Assembly: GCA_964636945.1 (NCBI GenBank)
Contig: CAZWVH010000073.1
Location: 1-13,372 of the forward strand
DNA: 13,372 nt
DNA from: CAZADA01 sp964636945
GTDB taxonomy: Bacteria; Pseudomonadota; Alphaproteobacteria; Caulobacterales; Maricaulaceae
Direction: 5' to 3'
Positions 1-6,095 of this stretch are shown here, piece after piece (positions within the stretch are counted from its first letter, which is position 1; each line of letters opens with the position of its first letter). The position numbers were made by a program, and so were the translations under genes. The notes beneath the pieces were generated by a model that saw only the letters and a program-made list of their open reading frames with translations, was not told the DNA's origin and ran no database searches.

Positions 1-245
1 AGCGCGAGCAGCAACATGCCGGAGGCAAACCGCATGGCCTGGCTGATCAGCCACCACACGAAATTCTCCTCACGATCGACGCCAATATCCACGCGCGCCT
101 CGCCCTCCTCAAGGTATTGCTCGGTGGCCGAGGGTTGAATCAGCTGATCGCTCATCAGCATGGACACGCCCAGCAACACCACGATCACGCCAGCCAGCGT
201 GATCACGCTGCGGCCCAGAATGCGGGTGAGTTTGTCCGCCGTCAT
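1..245 (-). CDS. N-terminal part of an unrecognised inner-membrane protein (cut by window edge)
   Basis: An ATG at 245-243 opens a minus-strand frame that runs without a stop to the window edge (81 full codons). Upstream, GGAG lies 12 nt before the ATG, which is a longish spacing. Residues about 13-31 (SVITLAGVIVVLLGVSMLM) form a clear hydrophobic helix after a short basic N-terminus. A second hydrophobic stretch starts near residue 63 (FVWWLISQAMRFASG) and continues off the window. Between them is an acidic linker of roughly 30 residues (EQYLEEGEARVDIGVDREE). This suggests a small integral membrane protein with at least two helices. I do not recognise the family. The gene follows gatA on the same strand after 154 bp that hold inverted repeats, so it may or may not share its transcript. 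Confidence 0.6.
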   Translation of the reverse strand, partial: MTADKLTRILGRSVITLAGVIVVLLGVSMLMSDQLIQPSATEQYLEEGEARVDIGVDREENFVWWLISQAMRFASGMLLLA

Positions 246-269
246 GGCTGTGCTTCACTCCAAAGTTCC

Positions 270-375
270 GTAGGGCGGGTCAAGCGGCGCATGGCGACGC
301 GGACCCGCCAATGTCGCGCCCAGCCAACTGCTCTTACGGCGGGTCGAGCCGAACACGTTCGACCCTGATCCGCCG
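270..375. repeat. Pair of REP-like palindromic elements between gatA and the left-edge gene
   Basis: The 8-mer GGCGGGTC occurs at 274-281 and again at 338-345, and its exact complement GACCCGCC at 302-309. The first pair forms a perfect 8-bp stem with a 20-nt loop (274-281/302-309). The second unit has GGGTCGA at 341-347 pairing with TCGACCC at 359-365, enclosing a nested CGAAC-AC-GTTCG palindrome at 350-361, and ends in CCGCC at 370-374. The TAGGGCGGGT...ACCCGCC layout resembles the short REP-type palindromes scattered between genes of many proteobacteria; that link is from general knowledge. No T-run follows either stem, so a simple intrinsic terminator is not obvious, although the hairpins could protect or end the gatA mRNA. 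Confidence 0.5.
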
Positions 376-399
376 GACATTCTCTCGGACTGATATACA

Positions 400-1884
400 T
401 CACATCGCCCACCATTTGTCGGGTTGCGCGGTAAAATTGGCCGCATCTTCCAAGGCTGCGGCGAGCGAAAACATGCGAAACTCGTCCAGCGCCGGGGACA
501 CAAGCTGCAAACCCAAAGGCAGCCCCTCATCATTCAATCCGGCCGGAACTGACAAGCTGGGTAAGCCCGCCAAATTGGCGGTCACGGTCATCACGTCGTT
601 GAGATACATCGACACCGGATCGTCCGACTTTTCACCCAGAGCAAACGCCGCGCCGGGCGTTGATGGGGTCAGGATCGCGTCACATTGTGAGAACGCGGCG
701 TCGAAATCATCGCGGATTCTGCGCCGGACCTTTTGCGCACGCAGATAGTACGCGTCGTAATACCCCGCCGAGAGCACATGGGTGCCGATCAAAATCCGCC
801 GCTGGACCTCTGGGCCAAATCCTTCGGCGCGGGTTTGCTCATAGGTTTCCAGCAAATCATCGCCGTCCACGCGCGCGCCATAGCGCATGCCGTCATAGCG
901 CGCGAGGTTGGAGGACGCCTCGGCAGGCGCAATGATGTAATAGGCCGGCAGCGCGTATTGTGTATGCGGCAGCGACACGTCCACCAGCTCACAGCCCGCT
1001 TCCCTGAGCCAGGCTGCGCCTTGATCCCACAAGGCGTCGATGTCAGCTGGCACGCCGTCAATGCGGTATTCCTTAGGAATGCCGATCTTCAACCCCTTCA
1101 CCGATTGACCGATGGCCTCAGCGTAATCGGGAATATCCACCTTGAGCGAGGTGGAGTCCTTGGGATCATGGCCCGCCATGGCGGAGAGCATAATGGCGCA
1201 GTCCTTGACTGTGCGGCCCATGGGGCCGGCCTGGTCGAGCGATGAGGCAAACGCGATAATTCCCCAGCGCGAACAGAGCCCGTAAGTGGGTTTGACGCCG
1301 ACAATACCCGTGAACGCAGCTGGCTGGCGAATGGAGCCGCCTGTGTCTGTACCGGTCGCGCCCAACGCCAAGCGTGCAGACACCGCCGCGGCCGAGCCGC
1401 CCGACGACCCGCCCGGGGTTAAGTCCTGGTTTGAGGAGCGCTTGCGCCACGGGCTAATCACCGGGCCACAGGCAGCGGTTTCGTTAGACGAGCCCATGGC
1501 GAACTCGTCCATACTGGTCTTGCCCAGAAAGATCGCGCCGTCTTTCTTCAGCTTGGCTGTCACCGTGCTTTCATAAGGCGGGGTGAAATCGCCCAAAATG
1601 CTTGAGCAGGCCGTGCTCGACACGCCTTCCACGCAAAACAAATCCTTGATCGCCAGCGGTACGCCCTCCAGCCGGGGCGGCGCGGACTTGCGTTTGGCGC
1701 GTTTGGCGTCTGACGCTTTGGCCGCGGCCAAGGCCATCTCCGAAGTTTTGACCTTAAAGGCATTGAGGGCATCGGCGGCCTCAATGGCGTCGATGTGAGC
1801 CTGAGTGAGTTCGCGTGAAGAAATCTCCTTGATTGAGAGCTTTTCCACGGCGTCGGCGAGACTGAGGGCGGTGAGATCGGTCAT
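400..1884 (-). CDS. gatA: Aspartyl/glutamyl-tRNA(Asn/Gln) amidotransferase subunit A
   Basis: GatA is the amidase subunit of the GatCAB complex. It releases ammonia from glutamine (or asparagine), and GatB uses it to convert misacylated Glu-tRNA(Gln) or Asp-tRNA(Asn) to the correct form in the cytoplasm. The 494-residue product has the usual length and a complete amidase signature: Lys80 in GVPLAIKDLF, cis-Ser160 in PGGSSGGSAAA and nucleophile Ser184 in GTDTGGSIRQPAA, with the 24-residue Ser-Ser spacing known for this family. MDEFAMGSSNE (125-135) and the C-terminal LPSLSVPAG segment are also typical. No strong Shine-Dalgarno precedes the ATG at 1884. gatC is on the same strand but 1.7 kb upstream, beyond an oppositely oriented gene, so gatA probably depends on its own promoter or a long transcript. 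gatB is not in the window. Confidence 0.97.
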   Translation of the reverse strand: MTDLTALSLADAVEKLSIKEISSRELTQAHIDAIEAADALNAFKVKTSEMALAAAKASDAKRAKRKSAPPRLEGVPLAIKDLFCVEGVSSTACSSILGDFTPPYESTVTAKLKKDGAIFLGKTSMDEFAMGSSNETAACGPVISPWRKRSSNQDLTPGGSSGGSAAAVSARLALGATGTDTGGSIRQPAAFTGIVGVKPTYGLCSRWGIIAFASSLDQAGPMGRTVKDCAIMLSAMAGHDPKDSTSLKVDIPDYAEAIGQSVKGLKIGIPKEYRIDGVPADIDALWDQGAAWLREAGCELVDVSLPHTQYALPAYYIIAPAEASSNLARYDGMRYGARVDGDDLLETYEQTRAEGFGPEVQRRILIGTHVLSAGYYDAYYLRAQKVRRRIRDDFDAAFSQCDAILTPSTPGAAFALGEKSDDPVSMYLNDVMTVTANLAGLPSLSVPAGLNDEGLPLGLQLVSPALDEFRMFSLAAALEDAANFTAQPDKWWAM

Positions 1885-1944
1885 GGGCGCGTTGTGTATG
1901 AGCTTCGCGGGGCGCTGTCACGCCCTCACTTGGCAATTGCGGCA

Positions 1945-1973
1945 TCGAAATACAGGCGCAGGTGCGCTATAAC
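1945..1973 (+). promoter_or_regulatory. Candidate housekeeping promoter for the small lipoprotein gene
   Basis: TCGAAA (1945-1950) is separated by 17 bp from TATAAC (1968-1973). The extended -10, GCTATAAC (1966-1973), matches the consensus recalled for alphaproteobacterial sigma-70 promoters. It would start transcription near 1980, about 55 nt before the lipoprotein ATG at 2036. The -35 is only 4/6. The assignment rests on pattern alone. Confidence 0.35.
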
Positions 1974-2035
1974 CGCGACAGACAAACGCGGCCAGCGAAA
2001 GCAGGACGCTGTGCGGGCCAGAAGTGGAGATGCAA

Positions 2036-2464
2036 ATGCGCGTTCTTGGTATTGGACTGTGTGCGTTGATCGTCGGGCTGAGTGGTTGTGCGACGCCAGA
2101 AGAGCGCGCTGCGCAACGGGCTGAGGCTGAAGCCAAGGAAGCTGCGGAGATCGCGGTCCGGCAAGGCGAACGCGTCAACCGCATTTGTTTTAATCGCAGT
2201 GTGAACGGTTGGCGGGAGTTTGGACGCAAGTCCCTACTGCTGCGCCGCGGGGTCAATGAATGGTACAAGTTGGATCTCGCCGGCACGTGCGATCCCGAAT
2301 GGGCGTTCAACGCGATCGGCGTGCGCACCTTCCCGGGTTCCAGCTGTATCAGCCGGGGCGATGATATCGTCACACGCGACGCCGGATTTACAGGGACATG
2401 CAAGATCATGGCGATCTACGAATGGGATGAAGAGGCGGAATTTAGCTGGGCCCCAGAGGAATAA
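2036..2464 (+). CDS. Small secreted lipoprotein, DUF6491-like
   Basis: The start is set at the ATG at 2036 because GGAG (2026-2029) lies 6 nt upstream and because it gives a compact signal peptide; GTG at 2024 and ATG at 2030 are in-frame alternatives. The 142-residue product begins with a short basic N-terminus, a hydrophobic core and a textbook lipobox LSGC, with Cys18 as the lipidated residue, so export and anchoring to a membrane are expected. Residues 21-45 are an Ala/Glu-rich, probably helical linker. The globular part contains Cys51, Cys85, Cys104 and Cys122, which could form two disulfides, plus NRICFNRSVNGWREF and WYKLDLAGTC. This layout resembles DUF6491 proteins of Caulobacter-type bacteria, whose function is unknown; that match is from memory. 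The gene lies divergent to gatA and convergent with the next gene. Confidence 0.75.
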   Translation: MRVLGIGLCALIVGLSGCATPEERAAQRAEAEAKEAAEIAVRQGERVNRICFNRSVNGWREFGRKSLLLRRGVNEWYKLDLAGTCDPEWAFNAIGVRTFPGSSCISRGDDIVTRDAGFTGTCKIMAIYEWDEEAEFSWAPEE

Positions 2465-2491
2465 TCCCAACACGCGAGCACGATCTGCACG

Positions 2492-2505
2492 AACCGACAA
2501 CGGTT
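2492..2505. terminator. Small hairpin between convergent genes, possible weak terminator
   Basis: AACCG (2492-2496) and CGGTT (2501-2505) form a perfect 5-bp stem with a 4-nt loop in the 39-bp gap between two convergent stop codons, overlapping the stop codon of the minus-strand gene. No strong T-run follows on either strand, so termination is only a possibility. Confidence 0.2.
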
Positions 2506-3514
2506 AGTATGTAATTTCATCAGCGTGACGCAGGGCGACGCGGTGGGATTTTTCCCAACGTTGGATTTTTCTGATCACTTCGACGTACTCCAACCGCCGG
2601 GCAACCGTGAGTGGATGAAATCCGGCCTCGCGTTCTATTGTCTCCATCAAGCGATTGTTGGCCGGCAACGCTGTGAACAAAACCGTACGCCAGGCCGCAT
2701 AACAATGCCGCCGCTTTTCAATGAGCTGATCAAACGCCTTGAGCGCCCCCAGGCTCATGGTGTCGATCGTGTACAACATCAGTTCTATATTGCCCTTCAA
2801 ATTGGCGCGTACCGTTTCTGACTGCGGGTCCTGTTGGGCCAATTCGAAATACTTGGTCAAACTGATTTTCTGTTCTTTGAGACTTTTGAGAAATGTATAA
2901 AAATCCGTAACATAATCCACGGTTGAGGAATGCAAGAAACCCAATTCGTGGAGGATGGTTTTGAAGACGTCTGAATAGTCCTCTTCAAGCAGGAACCCGC
3001 TTGGGGATTCGTACGGCAAAGCGGAACCTTGGTCCAGTTTGGCGACTGATTTATGCGCCTCAGAGGGGTCAATCGCGTCATCACTGAGCGCCTTATGGAT
3101 GCTGGCCAAGCCATCGGCGAGCCCGACAATACCCATCAACCGAACAACGGTAACCATCTCTGAACTGATCAAATCGACGGCGGCAAAGCGGCGCTTGCCC
3201 AGCTGATAGATCCGGGCGGCGATGGCGATTGAGCTGCCAAGAATCGCGAGCAACACTTCGTTGTAGTACTTGAAGCGCTCATTGTCGGATGACGAATTGG
3301 TGTCAGGCAAAAAGTCAAGCTCCAACCGACCCGATAAATATTCATTCCATAAGATTAAGCACAAAAACAGGATCAGGATCAAAGACGCGACCAGTAAGTC
3401 GCGTGTATGTGACGACAAAACGCCACGAAACATCGAATAATTTCGAAATACCTTCTCGAGCGGATCTTTGTACAGGCTGATCTTGATCCACTTCGGGATC
3501 GGTCCGTCCGTCAT
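2504..3514 (-). CDS. Unrecognised membrane protein with two N-terminal helices and a long cytosol-like helical domain
   Basis: The frame encodes 336 residues from ATG at 3514. The leader is very G-rich (GGGGGTGGAGG directly abutting the ATG); the GGAGG itself has no spacer, so the earlier G-run may act as the ribosome site. Residues about 39-57 (DLLVASLILILFLCLILW) form a strong transmembrane helix and 86-103 (EVLLAILGSSIAIAARIY) a second weaker one, joined by a short acidic/Ser-rich loop. The remaining 230 residues are charged and look mostly helical (for example FLKSLKEQKISLTKYFELAQ), with no catalytic motif or cysteine cluster that I recognise. The DNA looks somewhat more AT-rich than the housekeeping genes around it. 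The gene sits between gatC and gatA on their strand, 114 bp after gatC, and may be read from the gatC promoter. Confidence 0.7.
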   Translation of the reverse strand: MTDGPIPKWIKISLYKDPLEKVFRNYSMFRGVLSSHTRDLLVASLILILFLCLILWNEYLSGRLELDFLPDTNSSSDNERFKYYNEVLLAILGSSIAIAARIYQLGKRRFAAVDLISSEMVTVVRLMGIVGLADGLASIHKALSDDAIDPSEAHKSVAKLDQGSALPYESPSGFLLEEDYSDVFKTILHELGFLHSSTVDYVTDFYTFLKSLKEQKISLTKYFELAQQDPQSETVRANLKGNIELMLYTIDTMSLGALKAFDQLIEKRRHCYAAWRTVLFTALPANNRLMETIEREAGFHPLTVARRLEYVEVIRKIQRWEKSHRVALRHADEITY

Positions 3515-3628
3515 CCTCCACCCCCACCATGTTCACCAGCATCCAACAAAGACGGTAAAATGGGAGTGCCAAATTTCCTAGCGATTTCGGCGAGCCGGGC
3601 GGAGAAAGCGGGGACCTGGCTTTAAAAC

Positions 3629-3916
3629 CTATTCCACCGATTTTGGTACGACGAAAAAGCCTTCCTCGGCGCGGGGGGCGTTGGTGAGCACTTTGTCGCG
3701 AATATTCCCGTCGGTGACATTGTCCTTGCGCATGGGCAGCTTGACGTCCACGGCAGACGCCATGGGCTCGACACCTTCAAGATCGACCTCGTTGAGCTGT
3801 TCGATCCAAGCGAAAATGCCAGACAGCTCTTTTGCCAGCGGAGCGAGTTGAGCTTCCGGAACGGATAATCTTGCGAGCCGCGCGACGCGTCGCACATCGT
3901 CTTTACTGACTGTCAT
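3629..3916 (-). CDS. gatC: Aspartyl/glutamyl-tRNA(Asn/Gln) amidotransferase subunit C
   Basis: GatC is the small subunit that wraps around GatA and stabilises the GatA-GatB complex. I place the start at ATG 3916, giving 95 residues, the family's usual length and its usual opening (MTVSKDDVRRVARLARL); an ATG 36 nt further upstream would add an atypical extension. Family marks include ELSGIFAWIEQLNEVD near residues 31-46, the VEPMAS turn and the C-terminal EEGFFVVPKSVE. A GAGG lies about 12 nt before the start, so the ribosome site is only fair. In many bacteria gatA follows within a few bases; here an unrelated membrane-protein gene follows on the same strand and gatA lies 1.7 kb away. Confidence 0.95.
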   Translation of the reverse strand: MTVSKDDVRRVARLARLSVPEAQLAPLAKELSGIFAWIEQLNEVDLEGVEPMASAVDVKLPMRKDNVTDGNIRDKVLTNAPRAEEGFFVVPKSVE

Positions 3917-3942
3917 CTCTACGCATGTCCTCGTGGAGGGTT

Positions 3943-3971
3943 CGCATAGCAAACCCGCTCGGCTCTAACAA
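3943..3971 (-). promoter_or_regulatory. Candidate promoter for gatC
   Basis: Read on the minus strand, TTGTTA (3971-3966) is followed after 17 bp by TATGCG (3948-3943), in the context TTTGCTATGCG. The GCTAT core matches the recalled alphaproteobacterial -10. Transcription would begin near 3937, about 20 nt before the gatC start. Both hexamers are imperfect. Confidence 0.25.
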
Positions 3972-4093
3972 CGGCGTTGTAGCTGTCTTGTGGGCACAAT
4001 CTGACGGAGCGATGGACTTCCCTAAACATTTTGATCGTGCTCGCGGCGAAAGACACAAGTTTACATTGAGGATTCGGGCCGATAATGGGCAAT

Positions 4094-4177
4094 TTGCTGC
4101 GGATTTTGCTCAATCTTCAGGCCCAAGGCCCATCCGATCCGTCAACGTCGATCTCCTTCGCCCTGCCCCTGAATTAG
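4094..4177 (+). pseudogene. C-terminal relic of a paralogue of the lipoprotein gene at 4335-5408
   Basis: Read in frame, 4094-4174 encodes LLRILLNLQAQ, then a variable stretch, then SISFALPLN and a TAG stop (4175-4177). The last 27 residues of the intact downstream lipoprotein run LLRILFNLQAQ...GVSFALPLN-stop; by hand alignment 20 of 27 positions are identical and both end at the same place. Many of the matching codons differ at synonymous positions (Leu, Ile, Ala, Pro, Asn), so this looks like an old, once-selected protein-coding copy rather than a recent DNA duplication. An in-frame TGA at 4067-4069 and loss of similarity upstream show that no intact gene remains. The rest of that copy has been deleted or is unrecognisable. 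Confidence 0.65.
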
Positions 4178-4334
4178 CGCCCCCTTAGGTGTTTGCGATG
4201 ACCGCGGGCAAGGACCCTCGTTTTACGCCTAACTCCTAGGCCCATGCGGTGTGCAAAAATGGTTAACGCTCGTCTCCATCGGCGCGGTAGGCTTGGATTA
4301 TGCTTTTGGTGATCGCACTGCTGAGGAGGGGGCA

Positions 4335-5408
4335 ATGCTCGCGAGCACTCGATGGAAAAGGCCCTTGGCCAGTTTCGCAATCGTACTGAGTTTGTCCGCG
4401 ACGGGATGCGTTGGTCCTGGCGCGAAAACAATTGAGCGCGAGCGTCCCACATATATTGATTCTTTGTCTTTGACCGATAAACAGGAACTCTTAGCCAATA
4501 TTGTGAGGCTGCGTTATAACGAGCCTCCAGTTTTTCTCAAAGTGGATAGGATCGCCTCAAACGTATCTAAGGAATACGAGGTGGATGCAGAAGCGGAAAT
4601 CGCTGAGTTCGCCGGCGTTTCCTTTGGCGATGGTTCGATTTCACCGGGCTACACCTACAAACAAAATCCCACGATTTTTTACGAGCCATTATCGGGCAAG
4701 ACCTTCGCCAACGAACTGCTGGTGCCGTTTGAACCTTTGACCGTTTTCTTGATGCTGGAAAATGGCTTTCGGTTTGATGTGATTGCCGAGCTCATGTTCG
4801 ATGGCATGAATGACGTGTCCAACAGTCGCCATGCTCGTCCTCAAGATCGCGAGACGTTCAGGAGTGTGGCCCGTTCCCTCACCGCAATGTTTGCTCAACG
4901 AACGTATGAGGTCGCCGGTATTCGAGACGGTAATCTTGGCTCAGGGGAAGGCGAACTCGTGCTTCAGCGCAATTGGGATCGCCCCATGTCCGAGGCCACG
5001 CTTGAAGCGTTTAACGACTTAGGATTGAACCCCGAAGCCAACGAAATTACCGTGGTGCGCGGGCGAAAGGGGGACGCCGACACCATCGCCATCCATACAC
5101 GCTCGCTGTTATCAACCATGAGCTATTTGTCAAACTATGTGGTGGCGCCCTCTGATCACTATGAGATTGTCTGGCCAAGCTTTGTTGATCCCGACGAAAA
5201 CACGCAGTTTGCGGTCACCGCAACTAATCGGCGTCCAAACGAGGCCGGTGATACAGCGATCCAGTTTATGGACCACTGGTTCGTGGTGCGAGGGAACGAT
5301 CTTTCGTCCAACAACACCCTCTATCTGTTGAGAATCTTGTTCAATCTCCAGGCGCAAAGCGAGACCGACCCCAGCCGTGGCGTGTCATTCGCCCTCCCCT
5401 TAAACTGA
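4335..5408 (+). CDS. Lipoprotein of unknown function (about 357 residues)
   Basis: The start is placed at ATG 4335 because a strong GAGGAGG (4323-4329) precedes it and because it yields a proper signal peptide; an in-frame ATG at 4251 would bury that signal. The signal has basic RWKRP, a hydrophobic core (about 11-22) and the lipobox-like ATGC with Cys25, so the mature protein is probably lipid-anchored; the -3 residue is Ala rather than the usual Leu. Residues 46-72 (TDKQELLANIVRLRYNEPPV, then FLKVD) form the part that looks most conserved in similar unannotated proteobacterial lipoproteins I recall. No enzymatic motif is visible. A decayed C-terminal copy of the same gene lies about 160 bp upstream. 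The gene points toward ruvX, 81 bp downstream, and could be co-transcribed. Confidence 0.75.
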   Translation: MLASTRWKRPLASFAIVLSLSATGCVGPGAKTIERERPTYIDSLSLTDKQELLANIVRLRYNEPPVFLKVDRIASNVSKEYEVDAEAEIAEFAGVSFGDGSISPGYTYKQNPTIFYEPLSGKTFANELLVPFEPLTVFLMLENGFRFDVIAELMFDGMNDVSNSRHARPQDRETFRSVARSLTAMFAQRTYEVAGIRDGNLGSGEGELVLQRNWDRPMSEATLEAFNDLGLNPEANEITVVRGRKGDADTIAIHTRSLLSTMSYLSNYVVAPSDHYEIVWPSFVDPDENTQFAVTATNRRPNEAGDTAIQFMDHWFVVRGNDLSSNNTLYLLRILFNLQAQSETDPSRGVSFALPLN

Positions 5409-5470
5409 ACGTCAGTCCGTTAGGCGGGTTTGGCGTTGATCACGCTAGAAACGCTTGACAGCAGCTCAAC

Positions 5471-5488
5471 GATGAGTTGCGTCTCATC
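5471..5488 (+). promoter_or_regulatory. Hairpin directly before the ruvX start codon
   Basis: GATGAG (5471-5476) and CTCATC (5483-5488) form a perfect 6-bp stem with the 6-nt loop TTGCGT, ending one base before the ATG at 5490. It covers the place where a ribosome-binding site would lie, and no clear Shine-Dalgarno is seen there. It could affect translation, or be chance. Confidence 0.25.
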
Positions 5489-5489
5489 T

Positions 5490-5942
5490 ATGGCGCTGAT
5501 CGACATCTCCCAATTGCCGCCGCGCGGCGCAGTTCTCGGCCTTGATCCTGGAACCAAAAGCATCGGCGTCGCCGTTTCCGACTGGGCGCGATTGGTGGCA
5601 ACGCCGCTCGAGACCATAACCCGGCGGAAATTCGCCTGGGACGCTGCGCGCATCTTCAAACTTTACGATAGTCGCGATTGTGTCGGTATGATTATTGGCA
5701 TGCCGATGAACATGGACGGCACGCCAGGTCGGCGGGCCCAATCGACGCGGGCCTTTGCGCGAAACCTCGAAGAAAATCGTGACATTCCTATGGTCTACTG
5801 GGATGAACGCATGTCGACCATGGCCGCCGAGCGGGCATTGCTCGAGGCGGATGCGAGCCGCGCGCGCCGCAAGGAAGTGATCGACGCCATGGCGGCCGCC
5901 TATATCCTTCAAGGCGCTTTGGATTATCTGCGGGCCGAATAA
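5490..5942 (+). CDS. ruvX: RuvX/YqgF-family Holliday-junction-resolvase-like protein
   Basis: RuvX (YqgF) has an RNase H-like fold. Family members are linked to processing of the 16S rRNA 5' end and, in some bacteria, to cutting Holliday junctions. The 150-residue product from ATG 5490 matches the family's length, and its opening MALIDISQLPPRG resembles Caulobacter-type homologues; earlier in-frame starts (TTG 5430, ATG 5472) would add an unusual extension. Visible family motifs are LGLDPGTKSIGVAVSD (about residues 16-31, first catalytic Asp), IGMPMNMDG, WDERMSTMAAER (Asp and Glu of the active site) and the C-terminal DAMAAAYILQGALDYL. There is no strong Shine-Dalgarno, and a hairpin overlaps that region. 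It follows the 4335-5408 lipoprotein gene by 81 bp and precedes pyrB by 149 bp. Confidence 0.93.
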   Translation: MALIDISQLPPRGAVLGLDPGTKSIGVAVSDWARLVATPLETITRRKFAWDAARIFKLYDSRDCVGMIIGMPMNMDGTPGRRAQSTRAFARNLEENRDIPMVYWDERMSTMAAERALLEADASRARRKEVIDAMAAAYILQGALDYLRAE

Positions 5943-6014
5943 CCGAGACACCACGCGCTCTGAAGCGGTGAATTCCACCATCAAAAATTCTGGATCGACC
6001 TTCACAATTCAACA

Positions 6015-6095
6015 ATGAAACATGTCATGAACACAAATCATGAACATCAAAGGCTTGGCGACGAGCGAAATCCATGGTTATCACATGGGCCATGA
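6015..6095 (+). CDS. Candidate short leader ORF overlapping the pyrB start
   Basis: From ATG 6015 a 26-codon frame begins MKHVMNTNHEHQ and ends LSHGP, with its TGA at 6093-6095. This stop overlaps the preferred pyrB ATG (6092-6094) as ATGA, the classic arrangement for translational coupling, and pyrB itself has no visible Shine-Dalgarno. The peptide has four His residues and an internal Met5. It has no clear ribosome site of its own, so it may be chance. Leader peptides before pyrB are known from enterobacteria, but I see no matching attenuator hairpin with a T-run here. Confidence 0.25.
   Translation: MKHVMNTNHEHQRLGDERNPWLSHGP
6025..6046 (+). repeat. Two 9-bp direct repeats upstream of pyrB
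   Basis: TCATGAACA occurs at 6025-6033 and 6038-6046, a 13-bp period, and a poorer third copy AATGAAACA lies at 6014-6022 just before. Each exact copy contains the palindrome TCATGA. The stretch is AT-rich against its neighbours. It could be an operator or simply low-complexity sequence; it lies inside the candidate leader ORF. Confidence 0.4.

Noticed and set aside
3555..3572. Sigma-54-like promoter on the minus strand (TTGGCACTCCCATTTTAC) upstream of the 2504-3514 gene
   Set aside because: The -24 part matches well, but the essential GC of the -12 element is absent (TTTTA instead of TTGCA).
3925..4188. Plus-strand 87-residue frame upstream of the lipoprotein gene
   Set aside because: It runs in a different frame through the relic, whose own frame carries the homology to the downstream lipoprotein; its product has no recognisable features.
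4251..4334. N-terminal extension of the 4335-5408 lipoprotein from ATG 4251
   Set aside because: It would place 28 residues before a good signal peptide and ignore the strong GAGGAGG just before ATG 4335.
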